DNA of 64,000 bases from Aquamicrobium lusatiense (GTDB taxonomy: Bacteria; Pseudomonadota; Alphaproteobacteria; Rhizobiales; Rhizobiaceae), in the NCBI RefSeq assembly GCF_014201615.1, contig NZ_JACHEU010000001.1, positions 1,383,631 through 1,447,630 on the forward strand. The letters are read 5' to 3'. A model generated the notes under the pieces. It was not told the origin of the DNA. It saw only the letters and a program-made list of their open reading frames with translations, and ran no database searches. Made by a program: the position numbers and the translations under genes. Shown piece by piece: positions 1-7,583 of the stretch (its first letter is position 1; each line of letters opens with the position of its first letter).

Positions 1-127
1 TCAATGGTGGTCACGTCACGTCCAGTTCTTCAGTGCAATACATGCCGCGAGTTTCGGGGCGACACGATGGATTGTCCAATACTCGGCAGGTCTGACGCGA
101 TACCGCGCCCGCCTCATGCCAGATGCC

Positions 128-1072
128 TCATGCCGCTGCCTGCCCGCTGGCGAGGGAGCGCGCGAAGGAGCGTGCGAAGTCGAGGAACTTGAACACCTGC
201 GGGCTCTGGTTGTCGGTGCGGGCGCAGATCGACAGGCGGGTGCGGGCCTGCGCGTCGCTGAGATGGCAGAAGCTGACGCCGGGCCGATGCGCGGCCTCGC
301 AACAGGCCGGCACGATGGAGATGCCCTCGCCAACGGCCACGAGGCTGATGGCGGTCTGGTAATCCGGCGCCCACACGATATGCGGCGGCTGGAAGCCGGC
401 CTCGCTGCATAGGCCGAGCACCATGTCGGCGAAACAGGGGCGCGGCTTGCGCGGAAACAGCACGAAGGGCTGGTCCTTCAGCGCCGCGAGGCGGATCGAG
501 CCGCCAAGCTCCTTGGCGGCATTCTCGTGAAGGGCCGCCACCAGCGGCTCCTCGACGAAAAGCTGCTGGCGCAGGGTGGCGTCATCGAGGCTGGGCCGTA
601 CCACGGCCACGTCGATGGCGCGGGTGATGAGCTGTTCGTGGGACTCGGCATTGTTCATGGCGCTGAGCCGCAGGTCCACTTCCGGGAAGGCGCAACGAAA
701 GCGCTTGATCAGGGTGGGGAAGGGGCCGTGGGTGGCCGAGCCGACGAAGGAGACGCGCAAGACGCCCGAGCCGCCCTTGCCGACAAGGCGCACATCGCGC
801 ACGGCACGCTCGATTTCCTCGGTAATGTAGCTTGCCCGCGTCTTCAGCAGTTCGCCCGCCTGTGTGAGCCCGATCTGACTGCGGCTGCGGTCGAAGAGCT
901 GCACGTCGAGATCGCGTTCGAGCTGCGCGATCATGCGCGACAGCGGCGGCTGGGCGATGCCGAGCCGGTCGGCCGCGCGGCCGAAATGCAGTTCCCGCGC
1001 CACGGCGAGGAAGTAGCGCAGCCGCCTGATGTCGAAGGGCTGCGCCGTGTTGGCACCGTCTTCGGCGCTCAT
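128..1072 (-). CDS. LysR-family transcriptional regulator
   Basis: A LysR-type DNA-binding regulator of about 314 residues, the usual family length. The N-terminal winged helix-turn-helix lies at roughly residues 13-72 (FLAVARELHFGRAADRLG, then QPPLSRMIAQLE), followed by a periplasmic-binding-like effector domain to the end. I chose the ATG at 1072 because the helix-turn-helix follows it directly; the longer frame upstream runs through the flavin reductase gene and has no family-like sequence. It is the last gene of a minus-strand operon after the FAD synthetase and flavin reductase genes, starting 16 bp after the latter ends. The set is divergent from the HpaB-type monooxygenase, so it is probably the local aromatic-responsive regulator; the ligand is not known. 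Confidence 0.9.
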   Translation of the reverse strand: MSAEDGANTAQPFDIRRLRYFLAVARELHFGRAADRLGIAQPPLSRMIAQLERDLDVQLFDRSRSQIGLTQAGELLKTRASYITEEIERAVRDVRLVGKGGSGVLRVSFVGSATHGPFPTLIKRFRCAFPEVDLRLSAMNNAESHEQLITRAIDVAVVRPSLDDATLRQQLFVEEPLVAALHENAAKELGGSIRLAALKDQPFVLFPRKPRPCFADMVLGLCSEAGFQPPHIVWAPDYQTAISLVAVGEGISIVPACCEAAHRPGVSFCHLSDAQARTRLSICARTDNQSPQVFKFLDFARSFARSLASGQAAA

Positions 1073-1088
1073 CTGGTCCCCGGCATCG

Positions 1089-1595
1089 TCATGCCACCTC
1101 CGGCAGGCAGGCAAACCGCCCGCCGTGGAAAAGCAGCGGGCGCGCCTGCGGATCGCTGCGCATGGAATGCACATGTCCGACGACGATGACATGGTCGCCC
1201 GCCGTCATCTCGCTGTGGACATCGGCAACGAACACCGTGGCCGCCTCATTGATGACGGGCAGTCCGCCGAGTTCCGAGAACGGGGCGGCACCTTCGATGC
1301 GCGGCTTGCCGGCGAAATGCCAGGCGATATCCTCCATGCCTTCGCGTAGCACGCTGACGGCGAAGGCGCCTGCGGCGCGCAGCCTCGGCAACATGCGCGC
1401 CGTATCGGCCAGCGAAATGGCGATCAGCGGCGGATCGAGCGAGATCGACATGAAGGCGTTGGCGGTCATGGCATGGTCGCCTTCGCCGCAGCGGGTGGAG
1501 ATCACCGTCACGCCGGTGCTGAACCCGCCGCAGGCATTGCGGAATTCGCGTGCGTCCAGAACGGGGGCGTCGGGTGCTGGGGCCAGTGTGGTCAC
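1089..1595 (-). CDS. Flavin reductase, small component of a two-component monooxygenase (HpaC/NtaB-like)
   Basis: A 168-residue protein of the FMN-binding split-barrel flavin reductase family, which reduces free FMN or FAD with NAD(P)H and hands the reduced flavin to a partner oxygenase. Family features are the FSTGVTVIST stretch near residue 25, then MTANAFMSISLDPPLI and a late GDHVIVVGHV. The start is taken as the GTG at 1595, which overlaps the stop of the FAD synthetase gene in a GTGA, the pattern of translational coupling; the much longer frame upstream is out of phase with the real genes. The natural partner is the FADH2-dependent monooxygenase encoded divergently at 2379. The family is clear; the flavin and nucleotide preference cannot be read from sequence. 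Confidence 0.88.
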   Translation of the reverse strand: MTTLAPAPDAPVLDAREFRNACGGFSTGVTVISTRCGEGDHAMTANAFMSISLDPPLIAISLADTARMLPRLRAAGAFAVSVLREGMEDIAWHFAGKPRIEGAAPFSELGGLPVINEAATVFVADVHSEMTAGDHVIVVGHVHSMRSDPQARPLLFHGGRFACLPEVA

Positions 1596-2218
1596 GACAA
1601 CATCTCCAGATCGAGGGGAGAAAGATTTTGAGCCGCAGCTTCCTGCACAAGAGCGAAGGCGCCGGGGAGAAGGCCGAGCAGGGCGCGGGCCGCGCCGGGC
1701 TGGCCGCTGGCGCGCAGGCCGCGGATGCGGGTGGAGGAAATGCGCTCGCCCAGCGGGCAGGTGACGCTCTCGGCGGTCGTCACCGTGAAGCGGGTGGCGA
1801 GCAGTGCGAGATCGCCGGTGCGGCCGCGACCGAAGCGGAAATCCTCGCCGACATAGACTTCCCGCACACCCATTTCGCTCAGATCGTCGAGGAAGGCTTC
1901 GGCCGGGCGCGCGGCATAGTCCGGCGTGAAGTCCGCCACATGCACCCGGTCGACGCCGAGTGCATAAAGGCGTGCCACACGTTCGGAGAGCGAGCAGATC
2001 GGCCGGCCGCGTCCGAACGCCACTTTTGGCAGCGGATCGAAGGTCTGGACAAGCGCGGCCATCCCCTGTGCGCGCGCCCGGCGCAGCATGGCGCCGATTA
2101 CCGCCTGATGACCGAGATGGACGCCATCGAAGGCGCCGATGGCAATGGATGCGCCCGTAGGGCACGCATCTGGGGCGCGGCGTGCTGAAACCGGGGTGCG
2201 CGATGGCGGTGCTGGCAT
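1592..2218 (-). CDS. Stand-alone FAD synthetase (FMN adenylyltransferase domain of RibF)
   Basis: This 208-residue protein has the nucleotidyltransferase domain of Rib[11 protein letters not shown] near residue 27 and the SSTRIR motif near residue 160. Bacterial RibF is normally about 310 residues with a C-terminal riboflavin kinase domain; that domain is absent here, so this should only adenylate FMN to FAD. The ATG at 2218 follows a strong AAGGAGGAG ribosome binding site. It is the first gene of an operon with a flavin reductase and a LysR regulator, divergent from an FADH2-dependent monooxygenase. The context suggests a dedicated FAD supply for that enzyme (inference). The housekeeping RibF should be elsewhere in the genome. 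Confidence 0.85.
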   Translation of the reverse strand: MPAPPSRTPVSARRAPDACPTGASIAIGAFDGVHLGHQAVIGAMLRRARAQGMAALVQTFDPLPKVAFGRGRPICSLSERVARLYALGVDRVHVADFTPDYAARPAEAFLDDLSEMGVREVYVGEDFRFGRGRTGDLALLATRFTVTTAESVTCPLGERISSTRIRGLRASGQPGAARALLGLLPGAFALVQEAAAQNLSPLDLEMLS

Positions 2219-2307
2219 CCGGACTCCTCCTTCCCGACGCTGGCGGCATGATCGCCGAATGGTTGCAGGCTGGCGAAGGAGGCGGCTTGCGGCAATGCCC
2301 GTGCAGG

Positions 2308-2324
2308 TAAGGCACGATACCTTA
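2308..2324. promoter_or_regulatory. Candidate LysR operator in the divergent intergenic region
   Basis: A 17-nt interrupted palindrome, TAAGG then seven bases then CCTTA, lies between the divergent FAD synthetase operon and the monooxygenase gene. LysR proteins typically bind T-N11-A type palindromes next to the gene they control, and a LysR gene is in the cluster. Site assignment is inference. Confidence 0.4.
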
Positions 2325-2378
2325 TGGAAGCGCGAGGGTGATGAGAGAGTTCGTCCCGATCCAGCACGGGAGGAAACC

Positions 2379-3944
2379 TTGGACCAGATCAATCCTGACA
2401 TCACCGCCGGCCAGACAGACGCCTATACGGGCACCGAATTCCTCGAAAGCATCCGCGACGGCCGCGAGATCTACATCTATGGCGAGCGCGTCAGGGATGT
2501 GACGACGCATCCGGCATTTCGCAATTCGGCGCGCATGGTGGCGCGCTGGTATGACCGCTTCCACGCCAACAAGGCCGATATCGGCGTGACCTGCGATAAT
2601 GGGTCGGGCAAGCTCACTCACCCCTTCTTCCTCGGCTCGAAAACCTCGGAAGATCTGGTGAAGTCGAAGAACGCCATCATGGACCTGCAGCAGCCGGCTT
2701 TCGGCTGGATGGGCCGTTCGCCGGATTACAAGGCAAGCTTCCTCGGCACGCTGGGCGCAAATTCCGCCTTCTATGGTGATTACGCCGCCAATGCCCGCAG
2801 CTGGTACAGCCGCACCCAGCAGAAGCTGGATTACTGGAACCATGCCATCGTCAACCCGCCGATCGACCGCGACCGCCCGATCGAGGAAGTGGCGGACGTG
2901 TTCATGCATGTGGAGCGCGAAACCGATGCCGGCGTGGTCGTGTCGGGCGCCAAGGTGGTGGCCACCGGCTCGGCGCTTACGCACTACAATTTCATCGCCC
3001 ATTACGGCATTCCGATCAAGGACAAGAAGTTCGCCCTGATCTTCACCGTCCCCATGGATGCCGAAGGCGTCAAGCTCATCGCCCGCCAGTCTTATGAGGC
3101 GCAGGCGGCGGTGATGGGCAGCCCCTTCGACTATCCGCTGTCGTCGCGCCTCGACGAGAACGATTCCATCCTCGTCTTCGACAAGGTGCTGGTGCCGTGG
3201 GAGAACATCTTCATCTATGGCGACACCGAGAAGGTGAATGCCTTCTTCCCCGCCTCCGGCTTCGTGCCGCGCTTCACGCTGCACGGTATCTCGCGCTTCG
3301 CGGTGAAGCTCGACTTCATCGCCGGCCTGTTCTCCATGGCGGTCGAGGCCACCGGGTCGTCCACCTTCCGCGGGGTTCAGGCCGCGGTGGGCGAGGCTTT
3401 GGCCTGGCGCAACACCTTCCACGGCCTTGCCGATGCGATGGTGAAATCGCCGATCCCGTGGCAGGGCACGGACGGCTACAATTTGCCGAACATGAATTAC
3501 GGCCTTGCCTACCGTGTGCTGGCGGCCATGGCCTATCCGAAAATCAAGGAACTGATCGAGCAGAACGTCGCATCCGGCCTGATCTACCTGCCGTCTTCGG
3601 CGGCCGATTTCGACAGCCCGGCAATCCGCCCCTATCTCGACCGCTTCGTGCGCGGCTCTAACGGTTATGCCGCTATCGACCGTGTGAAGCTGCTCAAGCT
3701 TTTGTGGGACGCCATCGGCTCGGAGTTCGGCGGACGTCACGAACTCTACGAGCGCAATTATGCCGGCAATCAGGACAATCTGCGCATCGAGACGCTGCTG
3801 ACCGCGCAGGCCAGCGGCGAGCTTGAAATGCTGCAGGACATGGCCCGCCGCTGCATGGCCGAATACGACCTCAAGGGCTGGGTGGCGAAGGACCTCATCA
3901 ACCCGAACGACGTCAACGCGCTGCACACGCTGGCCGGAAAATAG
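2379..3944 (+). CDS. FADH2-dependent aromatic monooxygenase, HpaB/4-hydroxyphenylacetate 3-hydroxylase family
   Basis: Large oxygenase component of a two-component flavin monooxygenase that ortho-hydroxylates (or oxidatively dehalogenates or denitrates) a phenol using free FADH2. From the TTG at 2379 the protein is 521 residues, the normal HpaB length; GGAGG lies six bases upstream and the family N-terminus ([20 protein letters not shown]) follows at once. An upstream ATG in the same frame would add about 80 residues that do not resemble the family. Other family blocks are visible in the middle ([18 protein letters not shown]). The reductase and FAD synthetase are divergent next door, and pcaIJF lie 1 kb downstream, so the substrate should drain to 3-oxoadipate. 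Resorcinol-type and chlorophenol-type enzymes of this family fit as well as 4-hydroxyphenylacetate, so I give no symbol. Confidence 0.85.
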   Translation: MDQINPDITAGQTDAYTGTEFLESIRDGREIYIYGERVRDVTTHPAFRNSARMVARWYDRFHANKADIGVTCDNGSGKLTHPFFLGSKTSEDLVKSKNAIMDLQQPAFGWMGRSPDYKASFLGTLGANSAFYGDYAANARSWYSRTQQKLDYWNHAIVNPPIDRDRPIEEVADVFMHVERETDAGVVVSGAKVVATGSALTHYNFIAHYGIPIKDKKFALIFTVPMDAEGVKLIARQSYEAQAAVMGSPFDYPLSSRLDENDSILVFDKVLVPWENIFIYGDTEKVNAFFPASGFVPRFTLHGISRFAVKLDFIAGLFSMAVEATGSSTFRGVQAAVGEALAWRNTFHGLADAMVKSPIPWQGTDGYNLPNMNYGLAYRVLAAMAYPKIKELIEQNVASGLIYLPSSAADFDSPAIRPYLDRFVRGSNGYAAIDRVKLLKLLWDAIGSEFGGRHELYERNYAGNQDNLRIETLLTAQASGELEMLQDMARRCMAEYDLKGWVAKDLINPNDVNALHTLAGK

Positions 3945-3974
3945 TCCCGCTTCGCATTACTTGCAGGTGAAAGC

Positions 3975-4006
3975 GCCCGCCGCCGGATTTCCGGTGGCGG
4001 GCTTTT
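3975..4006 (+). terminator. Intrinsic terminator after the monooxygenase gene
   Basis: A 12-bp GC-rich stem (one G-T pair) with a four-base loop is followed by TTTT, 30 bp after the monooxygenase stop. It separates this gene from the convergent IclR gene, whose stop codon is at 4011. Confidence 0.85.
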
Positions 4007-4010
4007 GTCG

Positions 4011-4772
4011 TCATCTGAGAACGGCGCGCAGGTTCGACTGAAGCTCGCGCAGCGCCTCGAGATACAAGGGGACCAGTTCTTCCGCGCCCACCTGCGTGGC
4101 CGGGACGCCGACATTGACGGCCGCGACCGTGATGCCCCGCGCATTGAACAGCGGAACGGCTATGGAGCGCAGCCCCATTTCCACCTCCTGATCGATCAGC
4201 GCGTAACCCTGATTTTTCACGCGGCCCAGTTCGCTCAGTATCGCTTCAGGGTCGGTCAGCGTGTGCGGGGTGCGGGCCGGCAAGGGCAATGCCGAAAGCA
4301 GCGCGCGCGCCTGATCGCCGGGCAGGGCGGCAAGCAGCACCCGCCCCATCGAGGTGCAATAGGCGGGCAGGCGCGAGCCCGGCATCAGGGCAATCGACAT
4401 CACCTCCTTCTGCGCGGCCCGTGCCACATAGACGATGTCGGTGCCGTCGAGGATCGACACGGAGGAGCTTTCGCCGAGCTGTTGGGAAAGCGCATCGAGC
4501 AATGGCTGGACAAGCTGGGGCAGGGGCATGGTGGCGAGGCAGGCGGTGCCAAGCCGCAGCACGCGCGGGGTCAGCGTGAAGAACTTGCCATCGTAATCGG
4601 CATAGCCCTGGTGGGCGAGCGTGAGCAGGCAGCGCCGCGCCGTCGCCCGGTCGAGGCCCGAGGCGGCCGACACTTCCGCGATCGACTGGCGCGGGCGTTC
4701 GGCTGTGAAGGTCTCGATCACCGCCAGCCCCTTGGCCAGCCCGCCCATGATGTCGCGCTCCTGAATGGTCAT
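4011..4772 (-). CDS. IclR-family regulator, PcaR/PcaU-like
   Basis: A 253-residue IclR-type regulator: N-terminal helix-turn-helix at about residues 10-70 (GLAKGLAVIETF, SIAEVSAASGLDRATARRCL) and a C-terminal GAF-like effector domain ending in the EALRELQSNLR helix. The ATG at 4772 is used because family homology begins there; the longer frame upstream would read through the operator region. It is divergent from pcaI-pcaJ-pcaF, the classic arrangement for PcaR/PcaU regulators, which respond to 3-oxoadipate or protocatechuate and often act as activators. The intergenic region carries a perfect 11-bp inverted repeat that is a likely operator. The IclR assignment is firm; the PcaR-type role rests on context. 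Confidence 0.88.
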   Translation of the reverse strand: MTIQERDIMGGLAKGLAVIETFTAERPRQSIAEVSAASGLDRATARRCLLTLAHQGYADYDGKFFTLTPRVLRLGTACLATMPLPQLVQPLLDALSQQLGESSSVSILDGTDIVYVARAAQKEVMSIALMPGSRLPAYCTSMGRVLLAALPGDQARALLSALPLPARTPHTLTDPEAILSELGRVKNQGYALIDQEVEMGLRSIAVPLFNARGITVAAVNVGVPATQVGAEELVPLYLEALRELQSNLRAVLR

Positions 4773-4788
4773 GTGGCGCCTTTCGATC

Positions 4789-4827
4789 TTTGTGCGATAA
4801 GTCAACAAATACACCATATCGCACAAA
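4789..4827. promoter_or_regulatory. Candidate IclR/PcaR operator: perfect 11-bp inverted repeat
   Basis: TTTGTGCGATA at 4789-4799 and its exact reverse complement at 4817-4827 are separated by 17 bp, between the divergent iclR-type gene and pcaI. The GTGCGATA half-sites are like those described for PcaR/PcaU/PobR regulators (recalled, not compared). The arms lie 16 bp from the regulator start and 86 bp from the pcaI start, fitting control of both promoters. Confidence 0.6.
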
Positions 4828-4912
4828 TGCCATTGCCGGAAGAGGTCGGGCCTGCCTAGTCTTCTGCCCGCAGGACCGGGCCCCATTTCGCCCGTCCGGA
4901 AAGGATTCTGAT

Positions 4913-5635
4913 ATGGACAAGACAGTCGCCGGCCTTCCAGAAGCGATCGCCGGCATCGAGGATGGCATGGCCGTGATGATCGGCGGTTTCGGTGGCGCCG
5001 GCGCGCCCATCGAGCTGATCCACGCGCTCATCGACCGGTTCCGCGCCACCGGCAGCCCGAAGGACCTGACGGTGATTAACAACAATGCCGGCAATGGCCG
5101 CATCGGCATCGCCGCAATGATCGACGAGGGCATGGTGGCCAAGATGGTGTGCTCGTTCCCGCGTTCGTCCGATCCGCGCGCCTTCACGGAAAAATATCTT
5201 GCCGGCGAGATCGGGCTGGAGCTGGTGCCGCAGGGCACGCTGGCCGAGCGCATCCGCGCTGGCGGCGCGGGCATTCCCGCCTTCTACACGCCCACCACCT
5301 ACGGAACCGACCTTGCCAAGGGCAAGCCCGTCGCCGAGTTCGAGGGACGCAACTATGTGCAGGAGCGTTGGCTGAAGGCCGACGTGGCGTTGATCAAGGC
5401 CGAACTGGCCGATCCGCACGGCAATCTCACCTACCGCAAGGCGGCGCGCAACTTCTCGCCGCTGATGGCGATGGCGGCCGCCACCACAATCGTTCAGGCA
5501 TCGAAGATCGTCGCTGCCGGCCAGATCGAGCCCGAACATGTGGTGACGCCCGGCATTTTCGTCGACCGTGTCGTCGAGGTTCGGGATGCGGCTCAGGAAG
5601 AAGCGCTGATCCGCGCGGGAGTGGAATACGCATGA
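4913..5635 (+). CDS. pcaI: 3-oxoadipate CoA-transferase subunit A
   Basis: Alpha subunit (240 residues) of the class I CoA-transferase that moves CoA from succinyl-CoA to 3-oxoadipate in the beta-ketoadipate pathway. The glycine-rich CoA-binding motif GGFGGAGAP is near residue 25. The ATG at 4913 has GGAAAGGA upstream and gives the usual family N-terminus; an upstream in-frame ATG would add about 41 unrelated residues across the operator. The gene ends in an ATGA overlap with pcaJ, and pcaF follows, so the three are one transcript, probably controlled by the divergent IclR protein. Confidence 0.93.
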   Translation: MDKTVAGLPEAIAGIEDGMAVMIGGFGGAGAPIELIHALIDRFRATGSPKDLTVINNNAGNGRIGIAAMIDEGMVAKMVCSFPRSSDPRAFTEKYLAGEIGLELVPQGTLAERIRAGGAGIPAFYTPTTYGTDLAKGKPVAEFEGRNYVQERWLKADVALIKAELADPHGNLTYRKAARNFSPLMAMAAATTIVQASKIVAAGQIEPEHVVTPGIFVDRVVEVRDAAQEEALIRAGVEYA

Positions 5636-6303
5636 CCACCAAGCTCACCAACGCCCAGATCGCCTGGCGCGCGGCGCAGGACATTGAGGACGGGGCCTAT
5701 GTCAATCTCGGCATCGGCTTTCCCGAAATGGTCGCCAAGTTCCAGCCGCCCGGCAAACAGGCGATCTTCCACACCGAAAACGGCATCCTCAATTTCGGCA
5801 GGTCTCCGCCGGAAGGCGAGGAGGACTGGGATCTCATCAATGCCGGCAAGAAGGCGGTGACGCTGAACCCCGGCGCGTCCTTCTTCCACCATGCCGACAG
5901 CTTCGCCATGGTGCGCGGCGGCCATCTCGATGTCGCGATCCTCGGTGCTTACGAAGTTGCCGAGACCGGCGACCTCGCCAACTGGAGCACCGGGCCGAAG
6001 GGCGTGCCGGCTGTCGGCGGGGCCATGGACCTCGTGCATGGCGCGAAGCGCGTGGCCGTCATCACCGATCACGTCACAAAGGACGGACGCCCGAAACTGG
6101 TCAAATCCTGCGGCCTGCCGCTCACCGGCGTCGGCTGCGTGACGCGCGTCTACACCAGCCTTGCCGTCATCGACATCGTTGCACAGCGCTTCGTTGTGCG
6201 CGAAAAGCTGGCAGCCATCAGTCTTGACGAACTGCAGGGGCTCACAGGAGCCGGACTGGTCGTCGAGGGGACCATTGCCGATCTTTCTGTTCCGGAGCTC
6301 TGA
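5632..6303 (+). CDS. pcaJ: 3-oxoadipate CoA-transferase subunit B
   Basis: Beta subunit (223 residues) carrying the catalytic glutamate of the CoA-transferase: the ENG triplet in FHTENGIL near residue 48 matches the (S)ENG active-site signature of class I enzymes. YVNLGIGFPEMVA near residue 22 is the other conserved block. The ATG overlaps the pcaI stop codon by four bases, so the two subunits are probably translationally coupled. The next gene, pcaF, starts two bases after this one ends, completing the conversion of 3-oxoadipate to 3-oxoadipyl-CoA and its cleavage. Confidence 0.94.
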   Translation: MTTKLTNAQIAWRAAQDIEDGAYVNLGIGFPEMVAKFQPPGKQAIFHTENGILNFGRSPPEGEEDWDLINAGKKAVTLNPGASFFHHADSFAMVRGGHLDVAILGAYEVAETGDLANWSTGPKGVPAVGGAMDLVHGAKRVAVITDHVTKDGRPKLVKSCGLPLTGVGCVTRVYTSLAVIDIVAQRFVVREKLAAISLDELQGLTGAGLVVEGTIADLSVPEL

Positions 6304-6304
6304 C

Positions 6305-7513
6305 ATGCCTGAAGCCTATATCTGCGACTATATCCGCACGCCGATCGGGCGTTTTGGCGGTTCGCTGTCGTCGGTGCGCGCCGACGATCTTGGTGCCGTG
6401 CCGCTGAAGGCGCTGATGGAGCGCAATGCCTCCGTCGACTGGGAAGCGGTCGATGACGTGCTCTATGGCTGCGCCAATCAGGCCGGCGAGGACAATCGCA
6501 ACGTGGCGCGCATGGCGCTTCTGCTGGCAGGCCTGCCGGATGTGGTGCCCGGCGCCACCATCAACCGCCTGTGCGGCTCGGGCATGGATGCGGTGATGAG
6601 TGCCGCCCGCGCCATCAGGGCCGGCGAGGCCGAACTGATGATCGCCGGCGGCGTGGAATCGATGAGCCGCGCGCCCTTCGTCATGCCCAAGGCCGAGACG
6701 GCGTTTTCGCGTTCCGCGGAAATCCACGACACCACCATCGGCTGGCGCTTCATCAACCCGCTGATGAAGAAGCAGTATGGCGTGGATTCCATGCCGGAGA
6801 CGGCCGAGAACGTGGCCGCCGATTTCGGCATCAGCCGCGCCGATCAGGACGCCTTTGCCGTGGGCAGTCAGGACAAGGCGGTTGCTGCACAGGAGAACGG
6901 ACGCCTCGCGCAGGAAATCGTGCCGGTGACGATCCCGCAGCGCAAGGGCGATGCGGTGGTGGTCTCGAAGGACGAGCATCCGCGCGCCGGCACCACGGTG
7001 GACACGCTGGCCAGGCTGGCGACGCCATTCAAAAAGGAAGGCGGCACGGTGACCGCCGGCAATGCGTCGGGCGTCAATGACGGTGCTGCCGCCCTCATCA
7101 TCGCCTCGGAAGCGGCGGCGAGGAAATATGGCCTGACCCCTATCGCCCGTGTGCTGGGCGGGGCGAGCGCCGGCGTTGCGCCGCGCATCATGGGCATTGG
7201 CCCGGCACCGGCCACGCAGAAGCTGTGCGCACGGCTTGGCCTCGCACCCTCTGCCTTCGATGTGATCGAGCTCAACGAGGCCTTTGCCGCACAGGGCCTT
7301 GCGGTTCTGCGCGAACTGGGCATCGCCGACGATGCCGCTCAGGTGAACCCGAATGGCGGGGCGATTGCGCTTGGCCATCCGCTTGGCATGTCGGGCGCGC
7401 GCATCACCGGCACCGCGGCACTTGAACTGAAGCTACGCGGCGGCAGGCTGGCGCTCGCCACCATGTGCATCGGCGTCGGACAGGGCATCGCCATCGCCGT
7501 CGAGGCCATGTGA
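6305..7513 (+). CDS. pcaF: 3-oxoadipyl-CoA thiolase
   Basis: A 402-residue thiolase that cleaves 3-oxoadipyl-CoA to succinyl-CoA and acetyl-CoA, the last step of the beta-ketoadipate pathway. Thiolase landmarks are present: the nucleophilic cysteine in NRLCGSGMDAV near residue 90, NGGAIALGHPLGMSGAR with the catalytic histidine near residue 357, and the second active-site cysteine in CIGVGQG near the C-terminus. The PcaF-type N-terminus (EAYICDYIRTPIGRFGGSLS) distinguishes it from acetoacetyl-CoA thiolases. It is the last gene of the pcaIJF operon and is followed by a strong hairpin terminator. Confidence 0.94.
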   Translation: MPEAYICDYIRTPIGRFGGSLSSVRADDLGAVPLKALMERNASVDWEAVDDVLYGCANQAGEDNRNVARMALLLAGLPDVVPGATINRLCGSGMDAVMSAARAIRAGEAELMIAGGVESMSRAPFVMPKAETAFSRSAEIHDTTIGWRFINPLMKKQYGVDSMPETAENVAADFGISRADQDAFAVGSQDKAVAAQENGRLAQEIVPVTIPQRKGDAVVVSKDEHPRAGTTVDTLARLATPFKKEGGTVTAGNASGVNDGAAALIIASEAAARKYGLTPIARVLGGASAGVAPRIMGIGPAPATQKLCARLGLAPSAFDVIELNEAFAAQGLAVLRELGIADDAAQVNPNGGAIALGHPLGMSGARITGTAALELKLRGGRLALATMCIGVGQGIAIAVEAM

Positions 7514-7537
7514 GGCGGTTGCACACTTGCTGAAATG

Positions 7538-7566
7538 AAAACGGCGGGGATTTTCCCCGCCGTTTT
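7538..7566. terminator. Bidirectional intrinsic terminator between pcaF and htpG
   Basis: A 13-bp perfect stem with a three-base loop, flanked by A4 on one side and T4 on the other, lies between the convergent ends of pcaF (stop 7513) and htpG (stop 7584). It can stop transcription from either side. Confidence 0.92.
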
Positions 7567-7583
7567 GTATTTAAGAAAGCTTT

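Noticed and set aside
1..127. Possible gene end or start at the left window edge
   Set aside because: Short frames on both strands show no ribosome binding site, motif or conserved end; I see nothing supportable.
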